From Stratiolaelaps scimitus (lineage: Eukaryota > Arthropoda > Arachnida > Mesostigmata > Laelapidae), in assembly GCA_019614645.1 (NCBI GenBank), contig JABWDB010000005.1, positions 10,076,001 to 10,140,000 on the forward strand: a stretch of DNA of 64,000 nt. The letters run 5' to 3'. The notes beneath the pieces are model-generated. The model had not been told where the DNA came from. It worked only from the letters and a program-made list of their open reading frames with translations, and ran no database searches. Below are positions 46,171 to 56,763 of the stretch, piece by piece; position 1 is the first letter of the stretch; every line of letters starts with the position of its first letter. The translations under genes were made by a program, and so were the position numbers.

Positions 46171-46680
46171 CCTGTATGGGAAGTCGACTCGATTGTTCGT
46201 TCGTTCGTTGATCTTGAAGTAGGCATGGCAAATTTTCATAGCGCTCACTATGTATTATCTTTTTCACTCTCACTTATCGGGAAATGTAGAGCTGTGGTAA
46301 TATCGGTTTGATCTAGACGATATAAATTTGATGATAGTGATGAGGAGATATAATTTAAACAGATTCACATTTTTCATTGCAATTTAGAAATAAGTAAATT
46401 AATCAACGCATCCTTAAGATCTGCTGAGCAGCACATTTTTAGGCATACTCCGAATCTCTCGGGTTATGCTACTGACCGATGTTAGAACTTGGGTGGCCAC
46501 TACTTTGAAACACATTAATGTTCAAGAAAAAAGTATTCGCATGCCGGTAGAATTAAATGTGCTGAAACCTATCAATGCTGAAGTCCCAATTAACGCCAAT
46601 CGCTTGTAGGGCTGTGGGCTCCACTTTGAACCTTCTTCGCACAAGGTGACAATACGTAATGATATTCACGCTAGTCAAAC
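46171..46680. other. AT-rich stretch, nothing identified
   Basis: Moderate AT content with no repeat longer than a few units and no frame worth calling. Confidence 0.5.
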
Positions 46681-46732
46681 GAGACTGCGAGGTAGACTAA
46701 TAATACCGTGTTTCACTATAATTCCTATGTAG

Positions 46733-46898
46733 CATCGAACTTGTGCGGCCGCCCACAACACTTTTCAGCGCTAGTGATGACATTGGTGTTCGCACACTGC
46801 ACTTTGTTCCACTCATCTCGTTCACTCGCTAATCTCCAAACATTGTACAATGGCTCAAGTTACGTTCAGATCCCGTACCTGTACGTTCCATTTACTGC
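46733..46898 (+). CDS. Candidate internal exon, 166 bases
   Basis: A perfect ACTAAT branch-point match (46696-46701) lies 32 bases before a pyrimidine-rich AG (TTTCACTATAATTCCTATGTAG). One frame runs open through 166 bases to TGC|GTAAGC, a fair donor, leaving in phase 2. If unspliced it stops two bases later. The peptide is hydrophobic and aromatic, with an NGSSY glycosylation-type site and a YLYVPF ending. A second frame is open for 33 codons. No family is recognised. Confidence 0.25.
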
Positions 46899-46902
46899 GT
46901 AA

Positions 46903-48200
46903 GCAGGCAGCTTTTTTTTTGCGACCATCGATACTGTCGCCATCTGCTGGTATCCTTCCCCATTTTACCAGAGCGTGGGGTAGCGTGCGATAGAGCAGGG
47001 TGACTCAGTACATTACTAAATAATTGAGTGGTCCTGTGTGAATTGCCCGCCTTCTCCAGGGGTTTGCCGGTCCGCCTCCAACAGCATGCTACTGGCAGAC
47101 AGCGCGCCGTGGTTCGGGTTCACCGGCTGGGTCTGTGCGCTCCACCAGCACGGGCACCGCCACCACCACCACCCTGAACCCCATTCCGACCCGTACATCA
47201 TTAACTGGAGAGATACATGATGGCTGCGTGGTGGCTATCCCCTTCCGGGTGTGCCTTATACTTGTTAAAACTTGAGAACACAAAAATAGCTCTTAAGAGC
47301 CTCCCAATCGGCCTCGCTACGCCGGTGGCGGCGGAGGGCGAGACCCCCCCCTACCGACCAAGAGATCCCTGTCACTCCTCTCTCTTTCTTTCGTTCGGTT
47401 GCTTGCCCGCTAGCTGGGTACTGGGCCTGCCGGCGGCCGCTCGCCTAAATCAGGGAAATGTATGAGGAATTGATGGTGGCGAGGATTTCTAATGATTTGC
47501 CGTCCCCGACAACCGCTGCTGCGGCCAGCGCTGGTTCTACTGCTTCGCTATTGGGGAAATTGCCGTTCGCCGAGCTACGGACCGCTTCTCCGGCCGCCCG
47601 ACCCTCCCGGCAGATTCTCCCATTTGCTGCCGTCGCTGTTCGTTCGTTCGATTTTCGTCTGCCGCCAGAGCTGGGGTTGGACTGCGTCCCGTCGGACGGC
47701 TCCTCCATTCGCCGTTTGGCCTGGCCTGCTCCGTTCGCCGCGGCCATCGCTTCACTTTCAGCTGCTCTCACCCTGATGAGGACGGAACTTGTGAGGGTCG
47801 GATGAGAACGAGAATATTGTCATTGCCCGCTACACCGCCGTACGGATCTATGGACGGCGGCTGCAGGACCTGAACGAGAGTGGAACTGTTCAAATTGGTT
47901 TCTTTTCGCCGCCGCTACCAACGTCTCTTTACCTCTCGCCGTACACGGTACTGCCACTCCGCTATGTCCGTTCTCGTAATGTGGCCACCTGGCGGACCCA
48001 CTTGGCAGCCGTATGTCCCTTCCCGAGATTCACACACACACACACACAGACTGTTCGCTGGGTTTCGGAAAGGGACTCGAGAATCCTGGAGCTCTGTCAT
48101 AACAGGTGCGAAATACATAACCCGAGAACGGGAGAGAGAGATGGAGAGAGCGAATATCGTCGTTGAGGCTGCCGATGCCACGGCAGTAATCATTACGTAA
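46903..48200. other. Mixed block without a supported gene
   Basis: It holds a CA repeat at 48031 and several Ser/Ala/Pro-rich frames on both strands (for example 47445-47805), mutually overlapping. No splice-flanked frame stands out. Confidence 0.45.
48031..48048. repeat. (CA)9 microsatellite
   Basis: Nine CA units. Shorter CA/GT runs lie near 18990, 20511 and 25190. Confidence 0.9.
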
Positions 48201-48217
48201 CGATGATACTGTGGAAC

Positions 48218-48253
48218 TGCACAGCGTGGTTCAGTGGTTCACCTCGCTGTGTA
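48218..48253. promoter_or_regulatory. Hairpin with repeated GTGGTTCA loop
   Basis: CACAGCG (48220-48226) pairs with CGCTGTG (48245-48251), with a further G-T and T-A pair outside. The 18-base loop contains GGTTCAGTGGTTCA, a tandem repeat that resembles a tRNA D-arm, but no tRNA can be folded around it. Confidence 0.6.
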
Positions 48254-48257
48254 CTAG

Positions 48258-48527
48258 CTAGGACAGTGACATGAATTTGAACATCGTCAACCACATTGGA
48301 ATTGCCATAGGATAGAGATGTTTCATAGTAAAATGACTATGAAAAGATTTGCAATTGAGTACTTCGTCTGCGAGGGCCTGAGTTCTGGTGTTGTTGCTAT
48401 TCGTTTGTTTTATGGTTCTGGTCAAGGTAAATAATGCAATGGATAGGTTACTCCATTCGCATATAATACGAATATATGGAATTGTATATGATTGAATATG
48501 ACCTTTGATGCATGTAACGATAACCAC
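48258..48527 (-). CDS. Weak open segment, 89 codons
   Basis: A minus-strand frame of 89 codons starting at GTG, in an AT-rich island. Composition is ordinary and no domain is seen. It ends 45 bases before the plus-strand splice-like site at 48573. It is not supported by splice signals. Confidence 0.1.
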   Translation of the reverse strand: MVIVTCIKGHIQSYTIPYIRIICEWSNLSIALFTLTRTIKQTNSNNTRTQALADEVLNCKSFHSHFTMKHLYPMAIPMWLTMFKFMSLS

Positions 48528-48548
48528 TTATCTATGAGGTCGAGGTAA

Positions 48549-48579
48549 CTGATTGATCACTTCTATTTCCAGGTAAGTG
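48549..48579 (+). promoter_or_regulatory. Recursive-splice-site-like junction
   Basis: CTGAT (48549-48553, branch A at 48552), then CACTTCTATTTCCAG ending at 48572, then GTAAGTG from 48573. An acceptor therefore abuts a near-perfect donor with no bases between. This is the consensus of recursive splice sites known from long introns in Drosophila and vertebrates. Just downstream an open segment ends at AAG|GTTAGA, as expected for the short definition exon seen at many such sites. Confidence 0.35.
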
Positions 48580-48719
48580 TTCATGAGTTCGCCAGATCAG
48601 AAAGTGTTCTCTCCGAGGACGAGGCGTATACATCAGAAAGGTTAGACGATACGTGTGACCCTTTGTACCCATCATTCGTTTATCTGATAAAACACACGAT
48701 GCAGTATTTAAAAGAATAA
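48573..48719 (+). CDS. Candidate exon after the recursive-splice-like site
   Basis: After the strong acceptor at 48572 a frame in phase 0 stays open for 48 codons and ends in TAA at 48717-48719. The first 23 codons are acidic and polar (SVLSEDEAYTSER) and end at a donor-like AAG|GTTAGA near 48641. The rest is ordinary. It could be a terminal exon, a short internal exon, or the skipped exon of a recursive splice site. An exon starting with GTAAGT is unusual, which favours the last. No family is recognised. Confidence 0.27.
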   Translation, partial: VSVHEFARSESVLSEDEAYTSERLDDTCDPLYPSFVYLIKHTMQYLKE

Positions 48720-48729
48720 TAAGCTAAGC

Positions 48730-49670
48730 AGCGTCCCGGTATGATAGTCATGCAGTATGATAGTCATCGTGAATGGTAGATGCTGCTATGTTACAATCGA
48801 ATGGAGACTAACATTGTGATAATCTGTTTGCCAATCATGCTGTGTTTTCTTATGCGACGTCGTGCCCTCTCTATATCGACGCATTCGCGTCTAGTGTAGT
48901 TCGAATCGAGCCTCACGCACAAGGTGTTGACCGTGTGCCAATATTAGCTGAACCCGAACCATCGTCGAGTTCGTGACTTACCTGTGTAGCAGATCTGCAT
49001 TTATTCTTAGTAACTGGCATTTTTTTGTTCATTCACTGCTGTCGCCAACCTCCTCTTTTCCCGGTCGTCTGTGGGTGCTCTAATTCAGACTCTCCAGTAG
49101 CCAATGCATAGTTGTTGGTTGGTCCTTCGGGCTGTAGTTGTTGCTTAACCGTTGTCGTCGCGGCGTCGATGTGTCCGGGGTGACTGCGCCGGACCGAAAG
49201 AACATGGCTTTCATTTGCCCACAGCACGCATGACCTTCTCTGGCGGTTGGCTTACGCGCTTCGCGTCGCTCCTGTATTCTCGTCGTTCGCCGTCAGATCT
49301 AGCCAGAGTAGCCAGTAGTGTGTCGTTCGTCCGACAGACGTCCGACGTGTCTCATTTGCATTCCTATCAATGCAACAATATCCTAGGAGAGTAGCGGGCC
49401 GGGTTGAGTGCCAGTCTGTGGTTTTAGTAGTATTACACTACTACTACTAGTACCACTGCTGACACTGTATAGTGTGACGCACCGCCCAGCGGCTTCGGCG
49501 GCTTCTACCGGCTGCGAAGTAACCCGTCCTCTTCTCGGGCAGCGCGTCGCGTGACCGTCCAGCAGTGAGCATCTGTGGCAACTTCCGATGCGATAAGAGC
49601 ACCAGCCCCCTTGCGCTGTCCCCACCACGCCGTACGCGCAGGGTCGACCTAGGCCCTCAGCCCATGAGAA
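48730..49670. other. Stretch without a supported gene
   Basis: AT-rich to about 49.05 kb, then GC-rich. A TAGTAGTA/TACTACTA hairpin lies at 49425-49446. Nothing else was identified. Confidence 0.45.
49425..49446. repeat. TAG/CTA triplet hairpin
   Basis: TAGTAGTA (49425-49432) and TACTACTA (49439-49446) form a perfect 8-bp stem with a 6-base loop. Related ACT triplet runs occur near 42690 and 43030. Confidence 0.8.
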
Positions 49671-49676
49671 GGCAAG

Positions 49677-49880
49677 ATGGGAAAGCCGAGGCTGGTCGCC
49701 TATCCACCACTAGCAGCGCATATTGAAACGAAGAAGGCCGGCTTTAGGAGATTGCATCGAAGGGAATATCTGAGCATCTGTGTAAAGAGATGCTCGCCCC
49801 TCATCTCTATACGCGTCAGCAGAAGGCGAGAGTCTACGAAGTCCGAGAAAGCCAGAACATGGACAGTCAAGTCGAATTGA
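49677..49880 (+). CDS. Small basic ORF, 67 codons
   Basis: The ATG has A at -3 and G at +4, an excellent context. The 67-residue product is strongly basic (two-thirds of the way in, SRRRESTKSEK) with few acidic residues. No domain, signal or intron signals are seen, and no AATAAA just downstream. Two minus-strand frames of 79 and 81 codons cover the same bases, so stops are unusually rare here in several frames. Confidence 0.17.
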   Translation: MGKPRLVAYPPLAAHIETKKAGFRRLHRREYLSICVKRCSPLISIRVSRRRESTKSEKARTWTVKSN

Positions 49881-49959
49881 GGCTGACTGCGAGCCGTTAG
49901 AAACGAGTTGCGCCGCTGTCCTCGCAAAGTGCAATGCACTCACATCCACACACACTCAA

Positions 49960-50540
49960 CCACATCCAGAGGACGAGAACAACCAGCTCCGTTGCGTGGC
50001 GCCCAAAGCTCTCCAGCTCGGGGCTTGCGAAAGGCGCGCGTAGGCGATAAATAGACTAGTCAAGCCATAAATATAGTGGCCTAGTTAGGACTGGCAAGCT
50101 GACCTGTTCAAGTAGGACTAGAAGTAGCCGGGAGGAACAGCAGCATCACAAAGAAGTCCTTTGGGAGAAGAGGATGACGGTGTATGGGAACAGCGTAGTA
50201 ATGGCTGCTATGTCCGCCAACGATGTCGACATTAGCTCTTGGCTCAAAGGCCGACGCGGGAAGGGGCCAACAGGGGATACACAAATAGCGGATTACACGT
50301 AGTGGTTAGTAGCCGTTGTAGTAGCCGAAGTAACGCGATGACACCTGTCATTTATGAGGATTCATGCAGCTGAAAAGTACGCGAGCAGCCAGTCAACCAT
50401 CCACCTTCGTAGATTGATGATGCAACCTCGTAGCAGGTAGACGCACACAGATGCCCGTTACTTGGCCAGTTCGTTGGAAATAGCAGGGGCGAAGATATTG
50501 AAGGAGAAACGAGGCCGGCCGGACGTACGAATCGCTATAT
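49960..50540. other. Stretch without a gene
   Basis: Mixed composition; no frame or repeat worth calling. Confidence 0.5.
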
Positions 50541-50541
50541 A
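50533..50541 (+). promoter_or_regulatory. TATA-like TATATATAA
   Basis: CGCTATATATAATTGGG. A promoter here would start near 50563, just before two ATG codons (50561 and 50575). The ATG at 50575 opens only 20 codons. Confidence 0.15.
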
Positions 50542-50544
50542 TAA

Positions 50545-50733
50545 TTGGGTCCTGAGGAATATGTACGATACAATGGGATTTTCCCACGAGCTAGACGGAG
50601 ATACAGCCATAGAAACGGAACGGAACACGAACTAGCAAGTTGCAGCTTGACTACATTAATAATCGGTGCAATTGCTATGATGTTGGTAGCAGCAGTCGCC
50701 TGGCATAGATGTAAAGGGGAAAGCGGTTCGTGA
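50545..50733 (+). CDS. Single-pass membrane-tail-like open segment
   Basis: A 62-codon open segment without its own ATG start. It reads as a basic juxtamembrane region with an NGT glycosylation-type site, then about 20 hydrophobic residues (TLIIGAIAMMLVAAVAW), then a short polar tail (HRCKGESGS) and stop. That is the layout of the last exon of a type I membrane protein. No good acceptor was seen upstream, and no AATAAA just after. It is plausible but unproven. Confidence 0.17.
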   Translation: MGPEEYVRYNGIFPRARRRYSHRNGTEHELASCSLTTLIIGAIAMMLVAAVAWHRCKGESGS

Positions 50734-51952
50734 GAAATCGTCGGATGGTTAAGGGAGACACAGATACTCTATCAACCGGAAGCGCAGAAACGGTAGATCA
50801 TTAGTGACGCGCACTTGTGAGTACTTGTTTTTGTTTATTTGGTGGATGAATTTCCGTCATCGGTGCTGAACTCAACGTTCGCACTGAACGATTGTTCCTC
50901 AAGACCTCCCCCGTTATGCTATGACTCGGTAGCTCGCCGCGTCATCCACTGATATAAAGACGCAGATGATACCACCATAAAATGCAACCCGACGGCCCTA
51001 TATGCCGTCATATCTTGGTAGAACCGGCCGCACTTTCATATTACAATCATGGAACTAGGGGGCCACTTTCCTAGCGGATGGCGGCTCCTTGTTTCCCCAG
51101 ATGCGTGCGTGCAGACAATTTTCAGTCCCAATATCCTGTTCCCGCAGTTGGATCATCTTCTCGCTCCAAGACATCGTCTCTCAGAGCCTGCCCCAGCTAG
51201 CTTCACCCGGTTCCCTTTCGAAAATGCGAGTAGTGCTGACCACTGACCGCGTCGCGCCCTTGGGAGCCTTCTTAAGCGAGCCAGTGAGCCGCCTTGGAAG
51301 CACAATTGGCTTGCCCTGGTGTAGTCTCGTCGCCGATAAGCGTACGAGCTGGGGTGCATGCGTCTCTGATCGTCCGGCTTAGTCCACGTTCCACTTTCCA
51401 ATTGGGCGTTGAAGCCCAACTGCCGACCCTTCAAAGGATGTATGACTTTGGCAGGACTGGAAGACGATGGAGGAGCGGGAGGAGACCAATGTGGCAGTTG
51501 TGGGCCGACTGACTACATGTCGTAACGCTGCCGGAGAAGCCGAGCGCCGACGAATTAACACTACGCCAATGTTCATGCGCCGCCAATGACCTCGGTTGCC
51601 GTCGCAACCGTTGGCGGGAATTCGGGCCATTCGGTTCCGTTCGACTGCGGTCATGGTCCTCCTCTCTCTCTCTCTCTCTGTCTGTCTCTCGCTCGCTCGC
51701 AACATTTCCAGTCGTTCGCTGCGAGAGATCTGCTAGCTAGACCTTCGTTAGGAGCGTCACTACCGACCACAGTGTGCTGCTCTCACGATCATATTTTAAC
51801 ACAATTGCGGAGAAGGGCCTACGCGCCCGAGGAACCACGACGTTCGCAGCAGTGCCTCCTTCACGATGACCAGTGCTCCTTGTCCGGCAGCCCTATCGCG
51901 ATCAATCCTATCCCCAAGTAGCGCTTGCGCCTGTGGACCCTCAATACGAATC

Positions 51953-52162
51953 ATGGTCCTGAGACCCTTGGCCGTCTTTACTCTCATCGGTTTGTTATGT
52001 CGACAGTTGCTTGTGGCTCATGGTGCATCATATGTGCTATTTCCCTCAGTATTTCGCCACCAGCCTCCTCCTTCATCTTCTGCTCGAGACGAGTTATGGG
52101 GGCGGCGGGCAAAACGGGTAGGGGTGCGAGAGGACTGGCCGCGAAACGCGACCGATGGCTGA
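51953..52162 (+). CDS. Candidate small secreted peptide precursor, 69 aa
   Basis: The ATG at 51953 has A at -3 and G at +4. Residues 1-24 form a textbook signal peptide: basic start, Leu/Ile/Val core, and an A-H-G cleavage-like end. The rest is short, Pro/Ser- and Arg-rich, with a dibasic RRAKR site near residues 51-55 where a convertase could cut. That is the design of a neuropeptide-type precursor. I do not recognise a known peptide family, there is no C-terminal amidation Gly before the dibasic site, and other frames are open here too. The frame is also open upstream to 51866. Confidence 0.2.
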   Translation: MVLRPLAVFTLIGLLCRQLLVAHGASYVLFPSVFRHQPPPSSSARDELWGRRAKRVGVREDWPRNATDG

Positions 52163-52239
52163 CCAAATCTCGAGCAGCAGTTATTTGGACAGGGACAGAT
52201 GAATGGTTAAGAGTCTACGGCAGGCTGTGATACGATACG

Positions 52240-53050
52240 TTGCGGTCCAACGAGTGGACGAAGGCAACGACAAATTTGCCACCAGAGTAAACAGCCGGCA
52301 CCATCTAACCGTCACTAAACGACGAGCCGAACCCATTCCAACGACAACCACCACGCTATAGCTGTGGCCAGCACGCCATCAGTGAGGCTAGCCTAACGTG
52401 CTAGAGAGGGCCCGCGCCCCCCAGCGAGCCAATGCTGTGCCATCTGCTAATTCTCTCCTTCTAACCCACTCTCTAATTGTCCGCCCTTCTCTCTCTCTCT
52501 GTATTTCTCGTTCCCGCGTTCACTCCGCCTGTGTGCGCTCGGTTCTCATTCAGCGAAAACAGTGGGAGTGACACAAGGAATATTGCGTCGGCGGCGTCGG
52601 CGGCGGAAGCCGTCTGAAGGCGGGACGAGGCGGGCATTCGGGCGAACTGGAGAAATTGAGACAGGAGCCAGGCAACGTAGCCGTTGCCGAAGGACATCCA
52701 CCCCGTTTTCCTAGCGAGGAGCCCGCGTCGTGAGAAAACCCCGCCTGACGCTGAGTTTGGCCCAGCCATCTTTGGGCCAAATGTCTGTCCCTCGCAGAGG
52801 TCTCTTTCGATGCCGTGCTCTTCAATACCCCTGACTAGCCAGTCACACGAGTCATACAAGCACGCACACACGCACTACGCCTCCCCCGGTTTCTGCTGGC
52901 CCTCACAGTTCGCGCTTTCCCGTCCCGCGGATCCGTCCCCATCCGCAAGAGATGATTTATTTACGTTCATTGAATTACCACTATCGCCACCAGCATACAT
53001 CCACAGTCGGTCGTCGGTGCCGGCTGCGAATGCGCGAACGATGAACGGCG
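52240..53050. other. GC-rich stretch without a supported gene
   Basis: A TC repeat near 52490 and overlapping Ser/Pro-rich frames on both strands. Three minus frames overlap from 52875 to 53370. Nothing is supported by splice signals until the site at 53179. Confidence 0.4.
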
Positions 53051-53053
53051 GCG

Positions 53054-53179
53054 ATGACAACGGCGACAGAGAAGAGCAGCCAGCCACCAGCCTCGAGAGG
53101 AACCAGCCACAAGTCGAACGAACAGCCGGGGGCAGCGGCTGAGAAGGGCGGCGAATTGCAAAGACGGGGCTCTTGGTGG
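53054..53179 (+). CDS. Candidate first coding exon, 42 codons
   Basis: An ATG with G at -3, the first after an in-frame stop at 53042, opens exactly 42 codons ending at GTGG|GTAAGTGG, a strong donor in phase 0. The peptide is polar and Ser/Pro/Lys/Glu-rich (MTTATEKSS start, GSWW end) and looks like a disordered N-terminus. Read through, the frame stops eight codons into the intron. Another ATG at 53041 in a different frame ends at 53142, before the donor. No promoter was recognised and no downstream exon was matched. Confidence 0.25.
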
Positions 53180-53349
53180 GTAAGTGGCGCCGGCCGGGAA
53201 CCTTGAGGGTCGGCCAGTCGCTCCAGCAAAGAGCATGAGGAAGAGATGGCACATGGTCCAGTAGGAAGTACGGACCGATGAAGACAGTGGTCGGAGTTCG
53301 CACGGGTGGACAAAACAACGAGAGCGCATGGCCGTGGACAACGAATATT

Positions 53350-55240
53350 GATTGTGTCAATGGCCATCATTGTATTGAGTTATAGTGTGGTTGGTTTTTT
53401 GGTTGGCTCGCATGAGGCGGCATTCATATTCTAGCTACCCCACGGAGTGGCAATGCGATCATACGACATCTGGCGGCACCGAACGATCTGCAGAGCGTTG
53501 TAAGCGTGTTGACAAAATTGAATCGTTGAGTGGTTGAGAGGCATCTAACAACCTTGTGCAGCTCTGAGCAACGGATACGTACGTGTTTCTGATACATGAA
53601 CTATAACTAGGCTCTCACGAAGGGCTAATCGTGATATATGTAGACAAATGCGTATCGAAAAGCCTGCGACAGTGACGATCGAGGCAGGATGGAACGGTGG
53701 AAGTATTCCCCGTCTCCGATACCCGCCCTACATCCACAGGCCGCTGGAAGTACAAGAACAAGCAGTCGTGGAGTGCTGAGAGTCCAGTGCGTGGGATCGA
53801 AAGAAAGGTCTTTAGGTCTTGAGTCGACTGACTCTAGTTCTAAAGCAGCAGCAGCAGCAGCCTGCTTGCTTGTTTGCTGCCACCAGGCTTGAGCCAGCCT
53901 CGCTACCTTGAGAGACCGACTTACGTGTGGCCGACAGACTCGACGCCCGCCTCTCTTCCGCCACGATAATCGAGTTAGACTAGCTGCTTCACTCTAACTC
54001 CGTTTCTCGCCGCCCTGCTCGTGCGCGCTCCTCATCCTGTTCGTATCTGACCAGCAGATCAAAAGTTGAGATAGAGCGAGAGATAGAGATCCAGAGCCCC
54101 GTCTTCACCACCCTTCGTTCCGCAACGGCAAAAGCTGGAGCGGCCGCAGCACCAGTCCAAGACGAACGGCGGTCTCCGGCCGTCGTTCGGGAGTGGTTGG
54201 TCGTCCTCTCTACCAGTGCGTCTGCTGAATTGCGGCGGTGGCGGTGGCGGCGGCGGCGGCCTCCCCGAAGAGCTAACGGCCCCTGCTAAGCAGCCCTCGT
54301 GTTAGCCAATCGACGTGGGTACGACGACCACATCGTCGTCCGCTTTGCTCGCTTCCGTCTCCGCTTCCACGTTTCTCGTCGGCCTGACCAGCCGGCAGAG
54401 GCGGATAGCGGATGGCTCACTGGGTCGCAGCAGCGGCGTAGAGTGCTGACGTCCAGCTGAAGGCAGCAGAAGCCGAGCCCAGTTCGTAGCAACAGCGGCC
54501 GCAGCAGTCGTCACCGCTCTTGACCGCCGTTGCAGTCGACACCGCCGCCGCCGCCGCCTCCGCCGCCGCCGTAATGATCGGGACGAATGGGACCTGCCGA
54601 CTCGGGACAGACCGAACGGGGACCGGGGTTCGACGACTGGGTCCAGCCTAACGTTTCGAAGGAGTAACTCGGGCCAGCCATTCAGCAGTAGTACTGCTGC
54701 TGGTCGTCCCATACTCGACCGTCCCATCCATGCCATCGCACGGTTTCCCCAGCTGCCAATCGCCCCAGTTTTCCTACATCCATAGACCATATAGGTGCTC
54801 TCCTATGTCCCCTCTATGCGCTCTCATTTGGCTGGCGTGCCGTCTGACTCTGTGCCAGAAAGCCAGCGAACATGCTAGCGAGCAGTTGAGCGCCGTCCCT
54901 CCACAGAGGGGCTGAACACTTCAGCACAGAACCGCTGGCGAGTGTTCGGGCTGGCTGGTAGACGGTTCGAGCGAGGGGAACGGGGAGAGTCGGATCCCGA
55001 GCCCACTCTGCTGCCGCTGCCGCCGCTGCCGCCGCCGCCGCCGCCGCAGCATTGAGAAAGACCGGTACTGACAACCTCCCGTGGCGAGAAAGGCTGGCAA
55101 GCGGGGCGCGCTATGAAGGGAAAAGGGGACGAAGCATTTGAGAAATACATTTGATCTTGTAGGTTGCAAGTCCACCTCTTCTTCGGTTTGTGTCGACCTG
55201 GCCCGAGCTCCTCGTCGACGTCACTCGTAGTACTAGGTGG
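53350..55240. other. GC-rich block without a supported gene
   Basis: CAG repeats near 53845, CCG repeats near 54540 and 55015-55050, and low-complexity Arg/Ala/Ser frames on both strands. A branch-like ATCTAACAA with CTTGTGCAG at about 53562 opens only an 11-codon frame. Confidence 0.45.
55011..55051. repeat. CTG/CCG interrupted triplet repeat
   Basis: A 41-base run of CTG and CCG units ending in six CCG/GCC units. On the minus strand it reads as poly-Ala, Gly or Arg in different frames. Confidence 0.85.
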
Positions 55241-55244
55241 ATGT

Positions 55245-56635
55245 GGAAGCTGCGGCCAGCAACAGTGTGAGATGGTGGGAGGTATTATATCTAATAATAC
55301 ATGGCGAGGGGGCGACTGGTTGCGTGATCGTGCTGCGACTTACTCGTAGGGTCGACGAAATACAGACGAGGAGAGATCTATCGAATCGTCCTTCGAAGAA
55401 GCGATCGCCTGAAGTTGGCTTGTATTTTATGTGCATTGTCCAAATGCTGTGTTTGATGTCTACGATACAGGTGCACGTTGCATACGCACACATATGGATT
55501 GGCGTACAAGTGTGATACAGACGTGTGTCCTCCTCCCGCTAATTAATAAAGGTAGCATAAAGGAGAGACACAATAGTAGCACACGTATCAGGAATAGCAT
55601 TTCGCGACATGAGACAAGATGTTTGCCAATCAATTGTTTAGTGAATTAGTGGCAAATCGTTTGCGATGTTCGGGATTCTCAATGATTTGTGAGAATCTCT
55701 TCTACATGTTAATTTGTACTATGAAAACTGAATGATACTATATGGCCTGAAAAAGCATATTGAGCCATTAGAGCACTGATAATTTTGTGGACGCTCGCCC
55801 GACTATTCTGCACAGCGACCTCATGGAGCGTTCTGAGACAGTGGCCAGAACTAAGTGAATACACAATATATATTGCTAAAGATTGCCACAGCTCTTTCGG
55901 TGCCATTACGACTTGAATGAGAAACAAATAATATACCCATTTAAGCATAGTGTATACAATGATCTCTACACGTATAAGACATCTTTACTCGCTGTAATAT
56001 TTCCAAATATTGCGCCCCTCATTTTGCTTCGTAATGGAGCATTTGAATTGAACTGAAGAAACTCCTCGGTGAAGCGTACTGTTACACCGTTTGTGCCTGT
56101 TGGATAAGCCTAAGCAGAAAATCCTCCGGGAGCCTCCTCACCTTCGGGAGGCGGGGTGCCCATCTTCACTAATACAGTGCTTTTGTATCTAAGTGTCGAC
56201 TTTCAATGGCTTCTAGACTGCTCGAATTAAACCTCGGAGTCATTGATCACGCTCTGCACTCCGTACGGGCCCTGTCCCCTGTGTCTATTTCCTATCCGAG
56301 ACGCATCGCAGTGGAGAGCATCGTGTTACCAATGATGCCCTGAGGACAGCTATAGAGAAGAATTTTAGGTGTAACGAACAAAGATTGTCCCCGATTTGAA
56401 GTGAGTTAACACAGCCCGGTGTATTGTTGGACGACTAGACCTCGGTTGGGTGAGCTTGAAGAATTGTGCCAGCATATTGCTTCTAAGCAATTTCGTTTTG
56501 TTGCTTTGGAACTGTACGAACCATTTGATCTACGTGATGTAACGTACATGCATGTATACACATGTATCATCTATCTGTAACTGATCCGTGGTCGCTATAA
56601 TTTAACTACAGGTACCTCACCCAGTCCACAGAACG
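55245..56635. other. AT-rich island, nothing identified
   Basis: Frames of 72-92 codons occur (55233-55515 on both strands, 55709-55948 minus), all in overlapping phases and without splice support. A GCCTCC/GGAGGC hairpin with a 9-base loop lies at 56132-56152. Confidence 0.4.

Positions 56636-56639
<4 letters not shown>

Positions 56640-56685
<46 letters not shown>
56640..56685. repeat. (TA)23 microsatellite
   Basis: A perfect 46-base TA run, the longest uninterrupted one in the window. Confidence 0.95.
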
Positions 56686-56688
<3 letters not shown>

Positions 56689-56763
56689 GTATACATGCAT
56701 GTATATATAATAGGACTAATGCATCATGGATGTCGTTGCACTTTGTTCATCGACATCTCGTTC

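Noticed and set aside
48218..48253. tRNA fragment suggested by GGTTCAGTGGTTCA
   Set aside because: The stem-loop is real but is not a cloverleaf. There is no B box at a proper distance.
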